This document shows positions 7,135 through 16,174 of a stretch of 25,846 bases of DNA, piece after piece; position 1 is the stretch's first letter; every line of letters begins with the position of its first letter. Source of the DNA: a virus. The notes under the pieces were generated by a model. The model was given only the letters and a program-made list of their open reading frames with translations. It made no database searches and was not told where the DNA came from. A program made the position numbers and the translations under genes. The stretch is taken from the IMG/VR virus record IMGVR_UViG_3300030116_003226, positions 1-25,846 of that record; one strand, 5' to 3'.

Positions 7135-7292
7135 AACAAACCGTAACCGCATGTAATAAGTGTGCATCGCATAACCGTGTCGAAGAACATATGACGCTTG
7201 TAACAGGACAAGAAGGTGACCACCCCAAAGAAGTTATTTTAGTGACGTGCCTAGATTGTGGAGATGAAGAATATGTTACCGTTTCCTCGTGA
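7131..7292 (+). CDS. Mini zinc-ribbon protein
   Basis: 53 aa. ATG 7131 overlaps the nuclease stop (ATGA), and a strong ribosome site AAAGGAGG lies 7-8 nt upstream. Two CxxC pairs, Cys8/Cys11 and Cys40/Cys43, form a classic zinc ribbon. The second half (HPKEVILVTCLDCGDEEYV) is weakly like the TFS/TFIIS C-terminal ribbon, but the acidic DE loop of TFIIS is not clear, so no function is assigned. Its end overlaps the primase start region, so the three genes form one translationally coupled operon. Confidence 0.7.
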   Translation: MKQTVTACNKCASHNRVEEHMTLVTGQEGDHPKEVILVTCLDCGDEEYVTVSS

Positions 7293-8280
7293 GATTGGAT
7301 TGAAGAGACAACAATGCACCGACTACCAAGCCTTTTGCGATTACATCAACACACTCAACGGCAAGACTTCGCTTTACACATCCCTTTATTCCTTTACATC
7401 GACGAAGTATGACAAGCCTTGGCGATACGACTACACAACTGCAATCATTGACAAAGCGTGGTGGGATTTTGACACAACAGAACAATACGGCATTGAAAGG
7501 GTCAAAGAGGACGTTGCTCAACTTATCAGGCGATTGGTGGGAGACGTTCGGGTTGTTGCCACAGGACGTGGCTTCCACGTCTACCAATACTTCAAGCGAT
7601 CCGTCACAGGACACGAATGGCGACACCACCTGATTCGCTATCAACGTGAAATGGCAAAAGGACTCCCTACTTTGGATGGCGTTGGCCTTCCCGAGAAACT
7701 TGTTCGTATTCCTCGAACATACAACCCAAAGCGAGGTCGATGGGCTGTTCCCATTACACCGCATCTTTTTGCTGATGACCCATTATCCTATGACATTCCT
7801 AATCATCCGAACGATATTCAAGAATGCCCGTTTCTGGGCATTCCTAATGGCCGAGAATCGTTTGATTTGGTTTTGTGGGTGCATGATAACCCAATTCAAA
7901 CAAAGGCCACAGAAAGCGTTTCTGTGGCTTTCTCCGCCAACACCCAAACAACTGACGACATTACCATACCGCCATGCATCGGAAACCACATTGTATCAGA
8001 CAATCCATCACACTTCACAAGGTTGGCCTTGGTTCAGTTTCTATCCGAAGAATTGCGTTGGTATGCCGATCCTGATATTCTTTCAGACGAGGATTGGAAG
8101 GCGATTGAATCAAAGATATTCGACTACATCAAAGGCTTATCCTGGCGTGACTTCAACGAGTATCGCACACGTGTTGGTATTCGCACCAACATGAAATACA
8201 AACAATCGCCTACCTGTCGTGCGTTTTCATCACGGAATATGTGTGCAAGTAGGTGCTGGAAATACGACGGAACGTTTTAA
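7273..8280 (+). CDS. Archaeo-eukaryotic primase: PriS-like catalytic domain fused to PriL-type Fe-S domain
   Basis: 335 aa from ATG 7273, with GGAG at 7260-7263 as ribosome site; GTG 7258 and ATG 7264 are alternatives. The catalytic part shows the primase motifs: WWDFD with Asp65 and Asp67, ATGRGFH with His102, and a third-motif Asp135 followed by LVRIPRTYNPKRGRW. From about residue 230 the sequence matches the PriL C-terminal Fe-S domain pattern: TIPPCIGN, HFTRLALVQFLSEEL, DFNEYRTRVGI, SPTC and MCASRC. Its four cysteines are Cys235, Cys315, Cys324 and Cys328. In cells these parts are separate subunits. PriS-PriL fusions are known from a few archaeal plasmid primases. It would synthesise primers for viral replication. 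Confidence 0.85.
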   Translation: MLPFPREIGLKRQQCTDYQAFCDYINTLNGKTSLYTSLYSFTSTKYDKPWRYDYTTAIIDKAWWDFDTTEQYGIERVKEDVAQLIRRLVGDVRVVATGRGFHVYQYFKRSVTGHEWRHHLIRYQREMAKGLPTLDGVGLPEKLVRIPRTYNPKRGRWAVPITPHLFADDPLSYDIPNHPNDIQECPFLGIPNGRESFDLVLWVHDNPIQTKATESVSVAFSANTQTTDDITIPPCIGNHIVSDNPSHFTRLALVQFLSEELRWYADPDILSDEDWKAIESKIFDYIKGLSWRDFNEYRTRVGIRTNMKYKQSPTCRAFSSRNMCASRCWKYDGTF

Positions 8281-8296
8281 ACTTCTATACAATCAA

Positions 8297-8304
8297 TTTA
8301 AAGA
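8297..8304 (+). promoter_or_regulatory. TATA-like box for the 66-aa zinc ribbon gene
   Basis: TTTAAAGA is centred about 27 nt before ATG 8328. There is no ribosome site. The spacing selects ATG 8328 over the earlier in-frame starts, which overlap the primase gene. Confidence 0.5.
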
Positions 8305-8327
8305 GATTGACCCCCTACTGCATATCA

Positions 8328-8528
8328 ATGCCAATAAAGACTGACTACACCTTTGTTGTGGAGTGTTGGGGCTGTGCTAAGCAATGGGCGGACAATCAAC
8401 CGCTATCAAAGCAATGTCCTTATTGCCTTTCAAACGAGGTTCATGTTGTATGCAATATCATTGACCAAGCACACCTAATGGAGTCCGAGACAGCACTAGA
8501 AGCCGTTGATGATAGACAATTGATTTAA
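8328..8528 (+). CDS. Small zinc-ribbon protein
   Basis: 66 aa from ATG 8328. Two CxxC pairs, Cys13/Cys16 (ECWGCAKQW) and Cys30/Cys33 (KQCPYCLS), are 13 residues apart, a compact zinc ribbon or rubredoxin-like knuckle. An acidic C-terminal tail follows. No family is recognised. It is probably a leaderless monocistronic gene, or co-transcribed with the nuclease gene 25 nt downstream, which has its own TATA-like box. Confidence 0.65.
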   Translation: MPIKTDYTFVVECWGCAKQWADNQPLSKQCPYCLSNEVHVVCNIIDQAHLMESETALEAVDDRQLI

Positions 8529-8531
8529 AGG
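8524..8531 (+). promoter_or_regulatory. TATA-like box for the ERCC4 nuclease gene
   Basis: TTTAAAGG is centred about 26 nt before ATG 8554 and overlaps the stop codon of the preceding gene. No Shine-Dalgarno site precedes the ATG. Confidence 0.5.
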
Positions 8532-8553
8532 CCTGGTCGCCACACATATATTC

Positions 8554-9273
8554 ATGCTGACCATTGACGACCGTGAAAACGTCAAGGTCAAAAACAAAGT
8601 CTTGATGATGATGGGAGATCATCAGATAGACAAAAAAGGACAAGCACAAGTCGATAGGTTGCCTGTTGGCGACTACATCATCCCCGAAGTAGGATGGGGT
8701 GTTGAAGCAAAGGAAATCAATGACCTATACCAAAGCATTACAGGTCAGGGTCGTTCAAGAACGGTCAACGCACAATTGGTTGATTTGGCAGACCACTTCG
8801 ACATCCCCTTTCTAGTGGTCTATGGCACACAACTTAAACCATATGTTCGGGGAAAACCAAACCGTCGAGACCTAGCGATTCAAATGGAGCGAATGAAACG
8901 AACAATCAAAGCATTCAAAGAAACACTCCATGTCCGCCACCCAAAGATTCGATTCATGCAGTTAGATACGATGGACGACTTCGTTTCGTGGCTAGCACAA
9001 AACCACGCACAAATGATGATGGCTGCAAAAAAACAGAAAAATCCTTTTGTGGTTTCGGGAATGGTAAGTGAAAAAGACCCTCGCATCCGTATGCTATGCG
9101 GGATTCAAGGAATTACACCCTTTGTAGCCAAAAACTTGCTAGAAAAATTTGGTTCTATCAAAGGCATACTCGATCCTAAAGTTACGCAAAAGGAGTTAAT
9201 GAAAACCGATGGTGTTTCTAGGCAACGTGCTCGCATGATTAAGAAGGCGGGTCTTTCTTGGGGCGACTCCTAA
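8554..9273 (+). CDS. ERCC4/XPF-type structure-specific nuclease with HhH domain
   Basis: 239 aa. The N-terminal ERCC4 nuclease domain begins TIDDRE (Asp5, Asp6, Glu8), followed by PVGDY with Asp40 and then VEAKEINDL with Glu51, Lys53 and Asp57. This is the GDx(n)ERKxxxD signature with EAK in place of ERK. From about residue 175 come two helix-hairpin-helix motifs (IQGITPFVAKNLLEKFGSIK and MKTDGVSRQRARMIKKAG), the usual DNA-binding tail of XPF/Hef/Mus81 nucleases. No helicase domain is present. It should cut branched or flap DNA in viral replication or recombination. It is the last gene of the plus-strand arm. Confidence 0.88.
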   Translation: MLTIDDRENVKVKNKVLMMMGDHQIDKKGQAQVDRLPVGDYIIPEVGWGVEAKEINDLYQSITGQGRSRTVNAQLVDLADHFDIPFLVVYGTQLKPYVRGKPNRRDLAIQMERMKRTIKAFKETLHVRHPKIRFMQLDTMDDFVSWLAQNHAQMMMAAKKQKNPFVVSGMVSEKDPRIRMLCGIQGITPFVAKNLLEKFGSIKGILDPKVTQKELMKTDGVSRQRARMIKKAGLSWGDS

Positions 9274-9289
9274 ACCGCCTAAACCCTAG

Positions 9290-9294
9290 AAAAA
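9290..9294 (-). terminator. Possible minus-strand T-tract terminator
   Basis: AAAAA on the plus strand gives TTTTT in the minus-strand transcript about 60 nt after the stop of the tail hub gene. This gap, 9274-9354, separates the two converging arms. No strong hairpin is visible, so the call is weak. Confidence 0.25.
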
Positions 9295-9354
9295 CTGCAA
9301 TCCACCACAAAATTTCCAATCCTCCTAGCAAGTAAAGGGGCAATACTGGAAAAT

Positions 9355-12300
9355 TCACTTTAGTCCTCTCACACCGTTCGATTTGAAGCCAAGAATACGG
9401 CTTGTTCCTGAACGAGCGGGGTTTGTAGCCCTGTTGAATCGCACACGGACATTGTGCAAAACCAGTGATGTTTCGAGTGCTGTGTCATTCCCATTCCCCG
9501 CTTGTCGTTCAATCGTCACCTTGATTGTGTTATTGACTGTTGACGCACCTTCAAGGCTAACTGAACCTAGTGAAAATTGAGTATTTAGTGTATCGGTGGG
9601 TATTCCCGTAGTAACTGACAATGATTCACCAGTTTCAACGCATTCTATGGTGGTTTTAACGACGGCTACTTTTGCACTGCCTTCGACGTTTTCTAGCGAT
9701 ACAACTGCATCAACTACAACCAGCTTTCCGACTACGTTTTCGGGGACGGGAATCGTATAAGATACGTTGTGAATTGGCTGAGTAGCCGTCAAATCACCTA
9801 CACCCGCACCAGGCAATACATCACCTTCTTCCGACATCAATGAACCTGATGATGATGACCGAATAGCATTTATGCCATCTATTGCTGATTGACTTAGACT
9901 TGTCGACCCTTTGTTTTTACTGCCCAAAATGCTAAAATCACCATCGCTTCCCCCGAAGTCGCTTTGTAAATTCATTTTTCCTTTTACTAGGTCGAGCATA
10001 TCGGATGTTGTGTTGTTGACACCAAACACCTTGTTTGAAAAGTGTTGTCCTGTTATGCCCGTCGATCCTCCACCAATGCCGACGCCCGCAAAGTTTCGTT
10101 GTGTGCCTCCACCGATTATATCAAATCCGCCATCATATCCTGGTGCTGTGTTTGTTCCTTGACCTCCGCTATCGAATGGTGGGAATGGTTCGGGATTTAC
10201 ACCACTTCCACCCATCCCACCTCCAGGATTTCCTGATGACGGGTGTTGTTGTCTATCAGCCTCACGTGTTGTTGGTGTTCGGCTTTTGCTAACCTCAGGC
10301 ATGATGTATGACGCTAAATTGCCAATGGCTCGTGATTCATCACGTTCTAGTGTTAATGTTACGCTGTCCGTGTCTTGTTTGTTGACCGACCAATCTACCG
10401 CTTGTATGACAAAATTTGTAGCCGTTGAAATACCTAAGTGATCGTCGGTGTATGATACTACGGTTGACGGATAGAAGTTAATGTCGTCAACGATTGAAAG
10501 ACGTGGCGCATGGAAAATTGGTGCAACAGTTCCCGTAGGGACGGATGCTTCGGTTCGTAGTCCTAGTGGGAACGGTGATTGTTCTCGAACATTTGACCCA
10601 CCGTTTGTTGTATTAAATCCAGCAACATCGTGGGCGTTTGCATATTTGTATGTGCCACTCGACAAATCACCATTTCTTACACGCAATAGTGCTCGTAGAT
10701 ATTCGGCATTGATTGACACAATAATTCGCTCGTTTCCGCTATCGCTAGCCCAATACCCATTAGGTATTTCTATCTCATGTAATCCGCTATGCTTGAATTT
10801 TAAAGACGACTTAGCATGATAGCCGTCGTTGAAAATCTGATGGTCGGTGCTAACACCCGTATGTCCCGATGCAGCCGTTGTAAATGTTGTATTGGGGTCG
10901 ATTAGTGTCAAGTAAAATTCTACGTCGTCCTCCGTTGGCGAACCAGACGCTGCGTAGTTATCGGCCAACAAAATGCCAACACGTAGCATTTCACCGCTAG
11001 CATCACTTACCTTTGGCATTCCCTTTGGTATGTGAACAATCTTGACGGCCTCCGTGATTGATTTTGTGCCAATCCACTTGTATGTTGCATATGGTCTAAA
11101 TTCAGTCGATTGCCCTGCTGCCATACCGCCAGAACTTCCCTGTCCAAACACGTTGCCAGAACCAGTTGATGGGTCTGTTGCATTTCCACTTAGAACATTT
11201 CCATCCAATCCATTTTGTTCACCCGAGTAGTGCATTCCATTGTGCCATGACGTCCATGTCGCTGCGGAATTTGCACTCCATAATTCAGGCCAAACCGTTC
11301 GATGTGCGGGATCGAGAATGTAGCCATGACGTGCCTCGTATAGCATTTTGCTGGTTTCGGACAACTGCGTAACAAATTCCGCCTTTATCTTCAACGATGG
11401 TGTTTGTGCTTTGGCATATGTTGTCTGTGCAATAGATAATGCTTCACGGTGCGAACGGATTGATGGCAATTCAATAATCTTCCATCGGTTTTCAGTCCCT
11501 AGCGTTGGTGCAGGGTGGTCAACAAAAGACGCTCCGTTATTGTAGTAGACTCGAACATTTGACACACTTGAAATCGGTGAACCACTCATGCTTGACACTT
11601 GCAAATTATCACGTGTAAATGAAAATCCACTGTTATAGGCTGGACGGAAGTCTAGTCGACCATCACGCCCCGTTGTGTATGTAAAAACTGTGTTCACACC
11701 GTTAAGACCCGTTCTTGATAGGTCGCTTAGTTCTTGCAAAATGCTCATTAGTGACTTTCCTCGTGCGTCAAACGATGCCCCGTATGTGTCCCAGTCTTGA
11801 ACCGTTCCCGATGACAAATCATACTTCTTTACATTGGTGTCAACCGCTTGTTGTGTAGTGGTCATTCTGCGTGTAATAGGCACGTTCTTGTGGTTGAATA
11901 CCAATGGCATAGAGAATTGTGCCATAGGGTGTTCTGACGACGATAAAACGCTAATTATGCGTAGCATCTCGTCATAGTGAAATGAACCGACGTTTGGTGC
12001 TTCAACATATCCATCCAAATTCATCATAAATCGCAAAGCAAGTGGTGCGGTCATTCCAGAATAAAACACAATTTTTTCATATCCGTCGTTAATGTTGTTG
12101 ATCGAGTCATTATAGCGGATTGGCGTTGTAGTCCCAACGGTTATACCTGAAAGTGTTTTGTATTGTAACTCATTTAGTGCCTGAGCAACCATTTCTTCTT
12201 GTGTGAGCCGTGTTTCATCAACATCGGTTATTGACACACCGCTTAGCGTATTGGTTGACGTATTGTTGCCCGTCCAAGTGTAAATTAAAATGTTACGTTC

Positions 12301-15300
12301 ACGTGTATTTGAATTGCTATCACGCTCTAATTCGATAAAACCAATTCCTTGATTCGGAAACTCCGATGTGTCATCCAAAACAACTGTTGTATCGCCTGCA
12401 CGAATGTTATACTGCGACGAACCACTGCCTTGATTTGACCGCAAATTTGAACCCGCACTGAAAAAGTTATACCAATTTGGATGATATGAAATAGGTGATG
12501 CAGCATTAGCGGGTGTGGCAGCTGCTTCTTGCCAATAATCGTCAATTAGGGCTGGGTGGCCTTCGGTGTCTAATACAAGGTCGCCTAGCGTTGTTCGACC
12601 GCCCGATATTTGCGACGTTCTTCCGCCATTTGCTTCGGTATTTAAATTGAAGAACTTTGAAAAATCTATGATTAGGAAAGCACCCGCCTTATTTTGCCAA
12701 TTTTGGAATTGTGTTTGTGATAAAGAGTCTGATCCTAGTGCCGACCATGTTCCTGCGGTGTAAGGTTCGATTGTTGAATCAACTTCCCAAATATCACAAT
12801 CGTTTCCTACCGCAAGTGACACAAAATTGACCACGTTTCCGTCAATATCGGTCTGGTCGGTGTATTGAAGGGATATTGAATAGTTATCTGGGGTTGGGTA
12901 AAGTAGTCCAAAATCCTTTTTCCTTGTGCTTCCATCGGCATCTGCCTCACCATTGTTTCGCATATCCGCCCAAAGCACCCAAATATGCTTATAATCGTCA
13001 TCAATGTCTCGTATTTTGATGGTTGTTCCCGTTGCATGGGTTAAGGATGCAAATTTGACGCCCTGAAGTTGCACTTTACCACTAACATTTGCTACTGCAT
13101 TAAAACAAAACGAATCAACTCGACCATCGGCTTTGTGAAACTCACCTATTCCGCTAGCCAAAATTGCAGTTGCTACGGCACTGGTGTGAGTTACATCGGT
13201 TGTAACTGTTGTAGAAGAACCTGCAGTAAAAGTGGATGTGGTTAATGCCTCACGTTCAGGTGACGATGGAGTTTGGACTAGATCGACTGGTAATTCTTTG
13301 ATGCGCCCAAACATCTTTTTGAACCAAAGTGACTTAGGTAGGTCTTTCATCCACACCGCATGATTGACACGGTTTGCCACTTCATCCCAAGGACTGCCTG
13401 ATACTAGCGTTGCTGAGGATAAAGTGCCACCGCCATACGACACCTCATACGGTGTATTGCTTCCTGCACCGTTCTTTGTGTAAAATGGGGCTGTCGATGT
13501 TGCTATCGAGGAATCACCATCGGTTATGTCCGACCAAAGACCATCAGTGTAAAGGACATCGTATAATGTTCCGTTGACTGTTAACTGTGTTTTTATGCGA
13601 ACAGTAACTATTCTAGCACGAGTAAAAACAGGGTAGGATGTTCCTGCACTCCTAGTAACATATGGGTGTGGTGTAGAGGTCATGTTTGCTATTTCACTTG
13701 ATGTTGGGTTTTGCACTGCAATTGTATTTCCTACTATGTCCGCAGGAACACCTGAATGTCCTGGTGTAAGGTAAAGTGCGTAGTAACTTGTTCCACCATC
13801 AGTCCACCTTTTTGCGAATGCTACTGTAGCGTCGGCAGAATGAGTTATACCTGAAAAATAAACTGTGTTTCCTAAATTGGTAGTGTCATCAGTGCCTTCT
13901 GAAAAATAAATCAAAGACCCTGCATACCCATTTGTCGAGGTGGTTGTGTCGTATTTAGTGCCACCACCAATTGTGTGAGCTGTTCCGCCATGTGCAGAAT
14001 TTGTTCCTACACTTGCACAATGAACAAACATGCCACCCATAGCCTCACTACCCGCACCGCCTGTTGTATTAACACCCTTAGAAAATCCTAGAATCTTTCG
14101 ACCAGTCCATTGATCCTCTACAGAATTTGGCCCTAAATCATCCTCGTCGTTATACATCTGGATTGGATGGCTAGAGTAAAGGGATGTGCGTTGGTCATTT
14201 AACTCCTCGTAGGCCGATGTTATGTAGCCAATTTTGTCATCACGTAGAGTCAATTTTGCTGCACCAAAGTATAGGACGTCGGACAGTTTTTCCGCTAGCC
14301 CACGACGTTGTTCGATGCTATCAGTCGTTGTCGTTAATGCACCTTGTCCTATTTCCCACATTGGGAGTTGTCGGTCGAGGTTCTTTGCGGGGTCGCTAAA
14401 TTCAACCGTAATCATCCGTGTTGCTTGTTTGAGTGCTTGTGAAATACGGATTCGTGATATTGTTCCCGTTACGATTACTCGATTGTCACCGTTACGTGAA
14501 ACCATGACTAGCCACTCGGCACTAGACGCACCACTTAGCAATTGATAGACGTTCAATCGGTTGTTGTCGTCAATAATTTGCATGTTTCCTGACATCAATT
14601 TGTTCGAGGCCATTTTGGTTTGCATTGATTCGACCAACACATCATTTGTTCGACTTACGTGATCGGTCACAGGATGCAGTAGACCTACACGGTCAATCAT
14701 TGTTAGCACTTGCCATGAATAATTCATGTATGCAGTAACTGTTCCTGCCACGTTGTTTGCTGCTTGGTATGGTGCAATAACGCCCGATTGTAGTTTGAGT
14801 TGCCATCCGTAAAAGTCGGATGCAGTCCATGAGCCACCGCCAGGTCGGGATGCAAAGGCTACGTTTGTTGCTTTCGAGGTTCCGTCTAAATACCATGAAT
14901 ATCGTTGATTTGTAAAATCCAAGACAATATCAACATCTCCCCAAATATCGGTCATGGCAGTAGCCGTTGACGTTGTTGTTTGTGATGCGTGACCAGCAAC
15001 CGCCCCTTTGTGAATATGATGATGGTTTCCGCCTGCTAAATCGGTAATCGGGATTGAAAGTGTAATTGCAGGTGTGTTTGATAGACCAGTAGCCGATGCG
15101 GAGGTTGTTCCCGCCAAAAATCCTACTTGCAAAGACCATGTAGGTGTGTTTAGATTTCCAGCACGATTGGCAGTCAAATCCTGGTCGGTAAAGGACTGGT
15201 GGGCTAGTCGAATGTGAAACGTATCATTGTCTCCAATAGCGTTTAGTGTGCCATCGTAGGCACAAAGCAATTTGTCACTGCCCGTTTGACGAAGTTGTGT

Positions 15301-16167
15301 ATCGGGTGTTCCATCGGAATTTGTATCTAAGTTGTATGCCTTTACACGAGCATCGCAAAGCATAAATGGCTTACCCGATGGCGACGTAATTGTTTGACCA
15401 ATAGACTGCCGATAGCCCTTTGTTACTTCCGAGGTGTTTCCAGTAGGTATTTCCGCCCACCCAATGTTCATTCGAGTCCATTGTAGATACCCAGCCCTGC
15501 ACCAATCAACAAGTTCACCACTAGCATCGCTCCTAGCCCCAAAATTGTATGATGCTGGCGCTATTGATGTCGCACTTGCCGAGTTTGATTCGTGACTCAT
15601 GGCATTAGTTCTTCTTACAATGTATTTGTTACCCCCGCTAGTGTTGAATTGAGTGTTTTGATCCCAAATTCGCAAATTGTCTCGTCCAAACGAACCGTCA
15701 CGTGATGAGTAAAAGTAGTATTTTGTGCCTGTTCGACGTGGGTTGTTGACCCACATATAACCATCAGTGGTAACACCCGTATTTGTTATGCCCGTATTAA
15801 CACGGTTGCTGTGGAAATAAGTTTGTGGGCTGCGGGTAGTAGCCCTTCCTTCCCAATTGACGCCCCCAGAAAGGCGCACAGTGTCTTTTGTTAGGTATTT
15901 GTGGATTCCTTCGTTGTGTGCCTGACGTTGAATACCCGTTGTTGTGTATTTACCCGTAGCCTCGTCACGTTCGATCACTGAATGTCGGAATATAGGATTC
16001 AGTGGAGCCTCGCCATTAACGGTGTTTCCATGATGAGTCTTTTCATGGTCAAATGTCAAATCGCTCGCTGCATTTTTATCATCGGGAATACAAATGTTTG
16101 CCTCAAAGTCGTCATAGTAGCCTGCTAGCCACACTACATACTTTTTGTCACTTAGGTCTCTTGTCAT
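9355..16167 (-). CDS. Giant tail hub/tail tip protein (2270 aa)
   Basis: 2270 aa, starting 8 nt after the tape measure stop. By position it forms the tail tip or central hub. Segments seen: an N-terminal region of about 300 residues rich in Gly, Ser, Thr and Asn; a LamG/concanavalin-like part near 400-435 (DIVLDFTNQRYSWYLDGTSK); a first hub-like beta domain near 490-605 (SGNMQIIDDNNRLNVYQLL, then TRMITVEFSDPAKNLDRQLP); a beta-hairpin motif at about 1255-1300; a second hub-like part near 1440-1590 (SLMSILQELSDLS, DGRLDFRPAYN); a glycine-rich stretch near 1975-2037; and a C-terminal beta domain. It probably combines the hub with host-binding domains. The assignment rests on gene order and pattern similarity. 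Confidence 0.72.
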   Translation of the reverse strand: MTRDLSDKKYVVWLAGYYDDFEANICIPDDKNAASDLTFDHEKTHHGNTVNGEAPLNPIFRHSVIERDEATGKYTTTGIQRQAHNEGIHKYLTKDTVRLSGGVNWEGRATTRSPQTYFHSNRVNTGITNTGVTTDGYMWVNNPRRTGTKYYFYSSRDGSFGRDNLRIWDQNTQFNTSGGNKYIVRRTNAMSHESNSASATSIAPASYNFGARSDASGELVDWCRAGYLQWTRMNIGWAEIPTGNTSEVTKGYRQSIGQTITSPSGKPFMLCDARVKAYNLDTNSDGTPDTQLRQTGSDKLLCAYDGTLNAIGDNDTFHIRLAHQSFTDQDLTANRAGNLNTPTWSLQVGFLAGTTSASATGLSNTPAITLSIPITDLAGGNHHHIHKGAVAGHASQTTTSTATAMTDIWGDVDIVLDFTNQRYSWYLDGTSKATNVAFASRPGGGSWTASDFYGWQLKLQSGVIAPYQAANNVAGTVTAYMNYSWQVLTMIDRVGLLHPVTDHVSRTNDVLVESMQTKMASNKLMSGNMQIIDDNNRLNVYQLLSGASSAEWLVMVSRNGDNRVIVTGTISRIRISQALKQATRMITVEFSDPAKNLDRQLPMWEIGQGALTTTTDSIEQRRGLAEKLSDVLYFGAAKLTLRDDKIGYITSAYEELNDQRTSLYSSHPIQMYNDEDDLGPNSVEDQWTGRKILGFSKGVNTTGGAGSEAMGGMFVHCASVGTNSAHGGTAHTIGGGTKYDTTTSTNGYAGSLIYFSEGTDDTTNLGNTVYFSGITHSADATVAFAKRWTDGGTSYYALYLTPGHSGVPADIVGNTIAVQNPTSSEIANMTSTPHPYVTRSAGTSYPVFTRARIVTVRIKTQLTVNGTLYDVLYTDGLWSDITDGDSSIATSTAPFYTKNGAGSNTPYEVSYGGGTLSSATLVSGSPWDEVANRVNHAVWMKDLPKSLWFKKMFGRIKELPVDLVQTPSSPEREALTTSTFTAGSSTTVTTDVTHTSAVATAILASGIGEFHKADGRVDSFCFNAVANVSGKVQLQGVKFASLTHATGTTIKIRDIDDDYKHIWVLWADMRNNGEADADGSTRKKDFGLLYPTPDNYSISLQYTDQTDIDGNVVNFVSLAVGNDCDIWEVDSTIEPYTAGTWSALGSDSLSQTQFQNWQNKAGAFLIIDFSKFFNLNTEANGGRTSQISGGRTTLGDLVLDTEGHPALIDDYWQEAAATPANAASPISYHPNWYNFFSAGSNLRSNQGSGSSQYNIRAGDTTVVLDDTSEFPNQGIGFIELERDSNSNTRERNILIYTWTGNNTSTNTLSGVSITDVDETRLTQEEMVAQALNELQYKTLSGITVGTTTPIRYNDSINNINDGYEKIVFYSGMTAPLALRFMMNLDGYVEAPNVGSFHYDEMLRIISVLSSSEHPMAQFSMPLVFNHKNVPITRRMTTTQQAVDTNVKKYDLSSGTVQDWDTYGASFDARGKSLMSILQELSDLSRTGLNGVNTVFTYTTGRDGRLDFRPAYNSGFSFTRDNLQVSSMSGSPISSVSNVRVYYNNGASFVDHPAPTLGTENRWKIIELPSIRSHREALSIAQTTYAKAQTPSLKIKAEFVTQLSETSKMLYEARHGYILDPAHRTVWPELWSANSAATWTSWHNGMHYSGEQNGLDGNVLSGNATDPSTGSGNVFGQGSSGGMAAGQSTEFRPYATYKWIGTKSITEAVKIVHIPKGMPKVSDASGEMLRVGILLADNYAASGSPTEDDVEFYLTLIDPNTTFTTAASGHTGVSTDHQIFNDGYHAKSSLKFKHSGLHEIEIPNGYWASDSGNERIIVSINAEYLRALLRVRNGDLSSGTYKYANAHDVAGFNTTNGGSNVREQSPFPLGLRTEASVPTGTVAPIFHAPRLSIVDDINFYPSTVVSYTDDHLGISTATNFVIQAVDWSVNKQDTDSVTLTLERDESRAIGNLASYIMPEVSKSRTPTTREADRQQHPSSGNPGGGMGGSGVNPEPFPPFDSGGQGTNTAPGYDGGFDIIGGGTQRNFAGVGIGGGSTGITGQHFSNKVFGVNNTTSDMLDLVKGKMNLQSDFGGSDGDFSILGSKNKGSTSLSQSAIDGINAIRSSSSGSLMSEEGDVLPGAGVGDLTATQPIHNVSYTIPVPENVVGKLVVVDAVVSLENVEGSAKVAVVKTTIECVETGESLSVTTGIPTDTLNTQFSLGSVSLEGASTVNNTIKVTIERQAGNGNDTALETSLVLHNVRVRFNRATNPARSGTSRILGFKSNGVRGLK

Positions 16168-16174
16168 TCTATCA

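Noticed and set aside
7276-7764. 162-aa minus-strand open frame inside the primase
   Set aside because: It lies opposite the conserved primase motifs and shows no recognisable protein features.
7646-8194. 182-aa plus-strand open frame in another frame of the primase
   Set aside because: Composition is odd (Trp- and Phe-rich), and the primase frame carries the catalytic and Fe-S motifs over the same bases.
10481-10819. 112-aa plus-strand frame opposite the giant tail protein, and similar frames there
   Set aside because: The minus-strand frame is uninterrupted for 2270 codons and has coherent domain patterns; the plus-strand frames are shadows.
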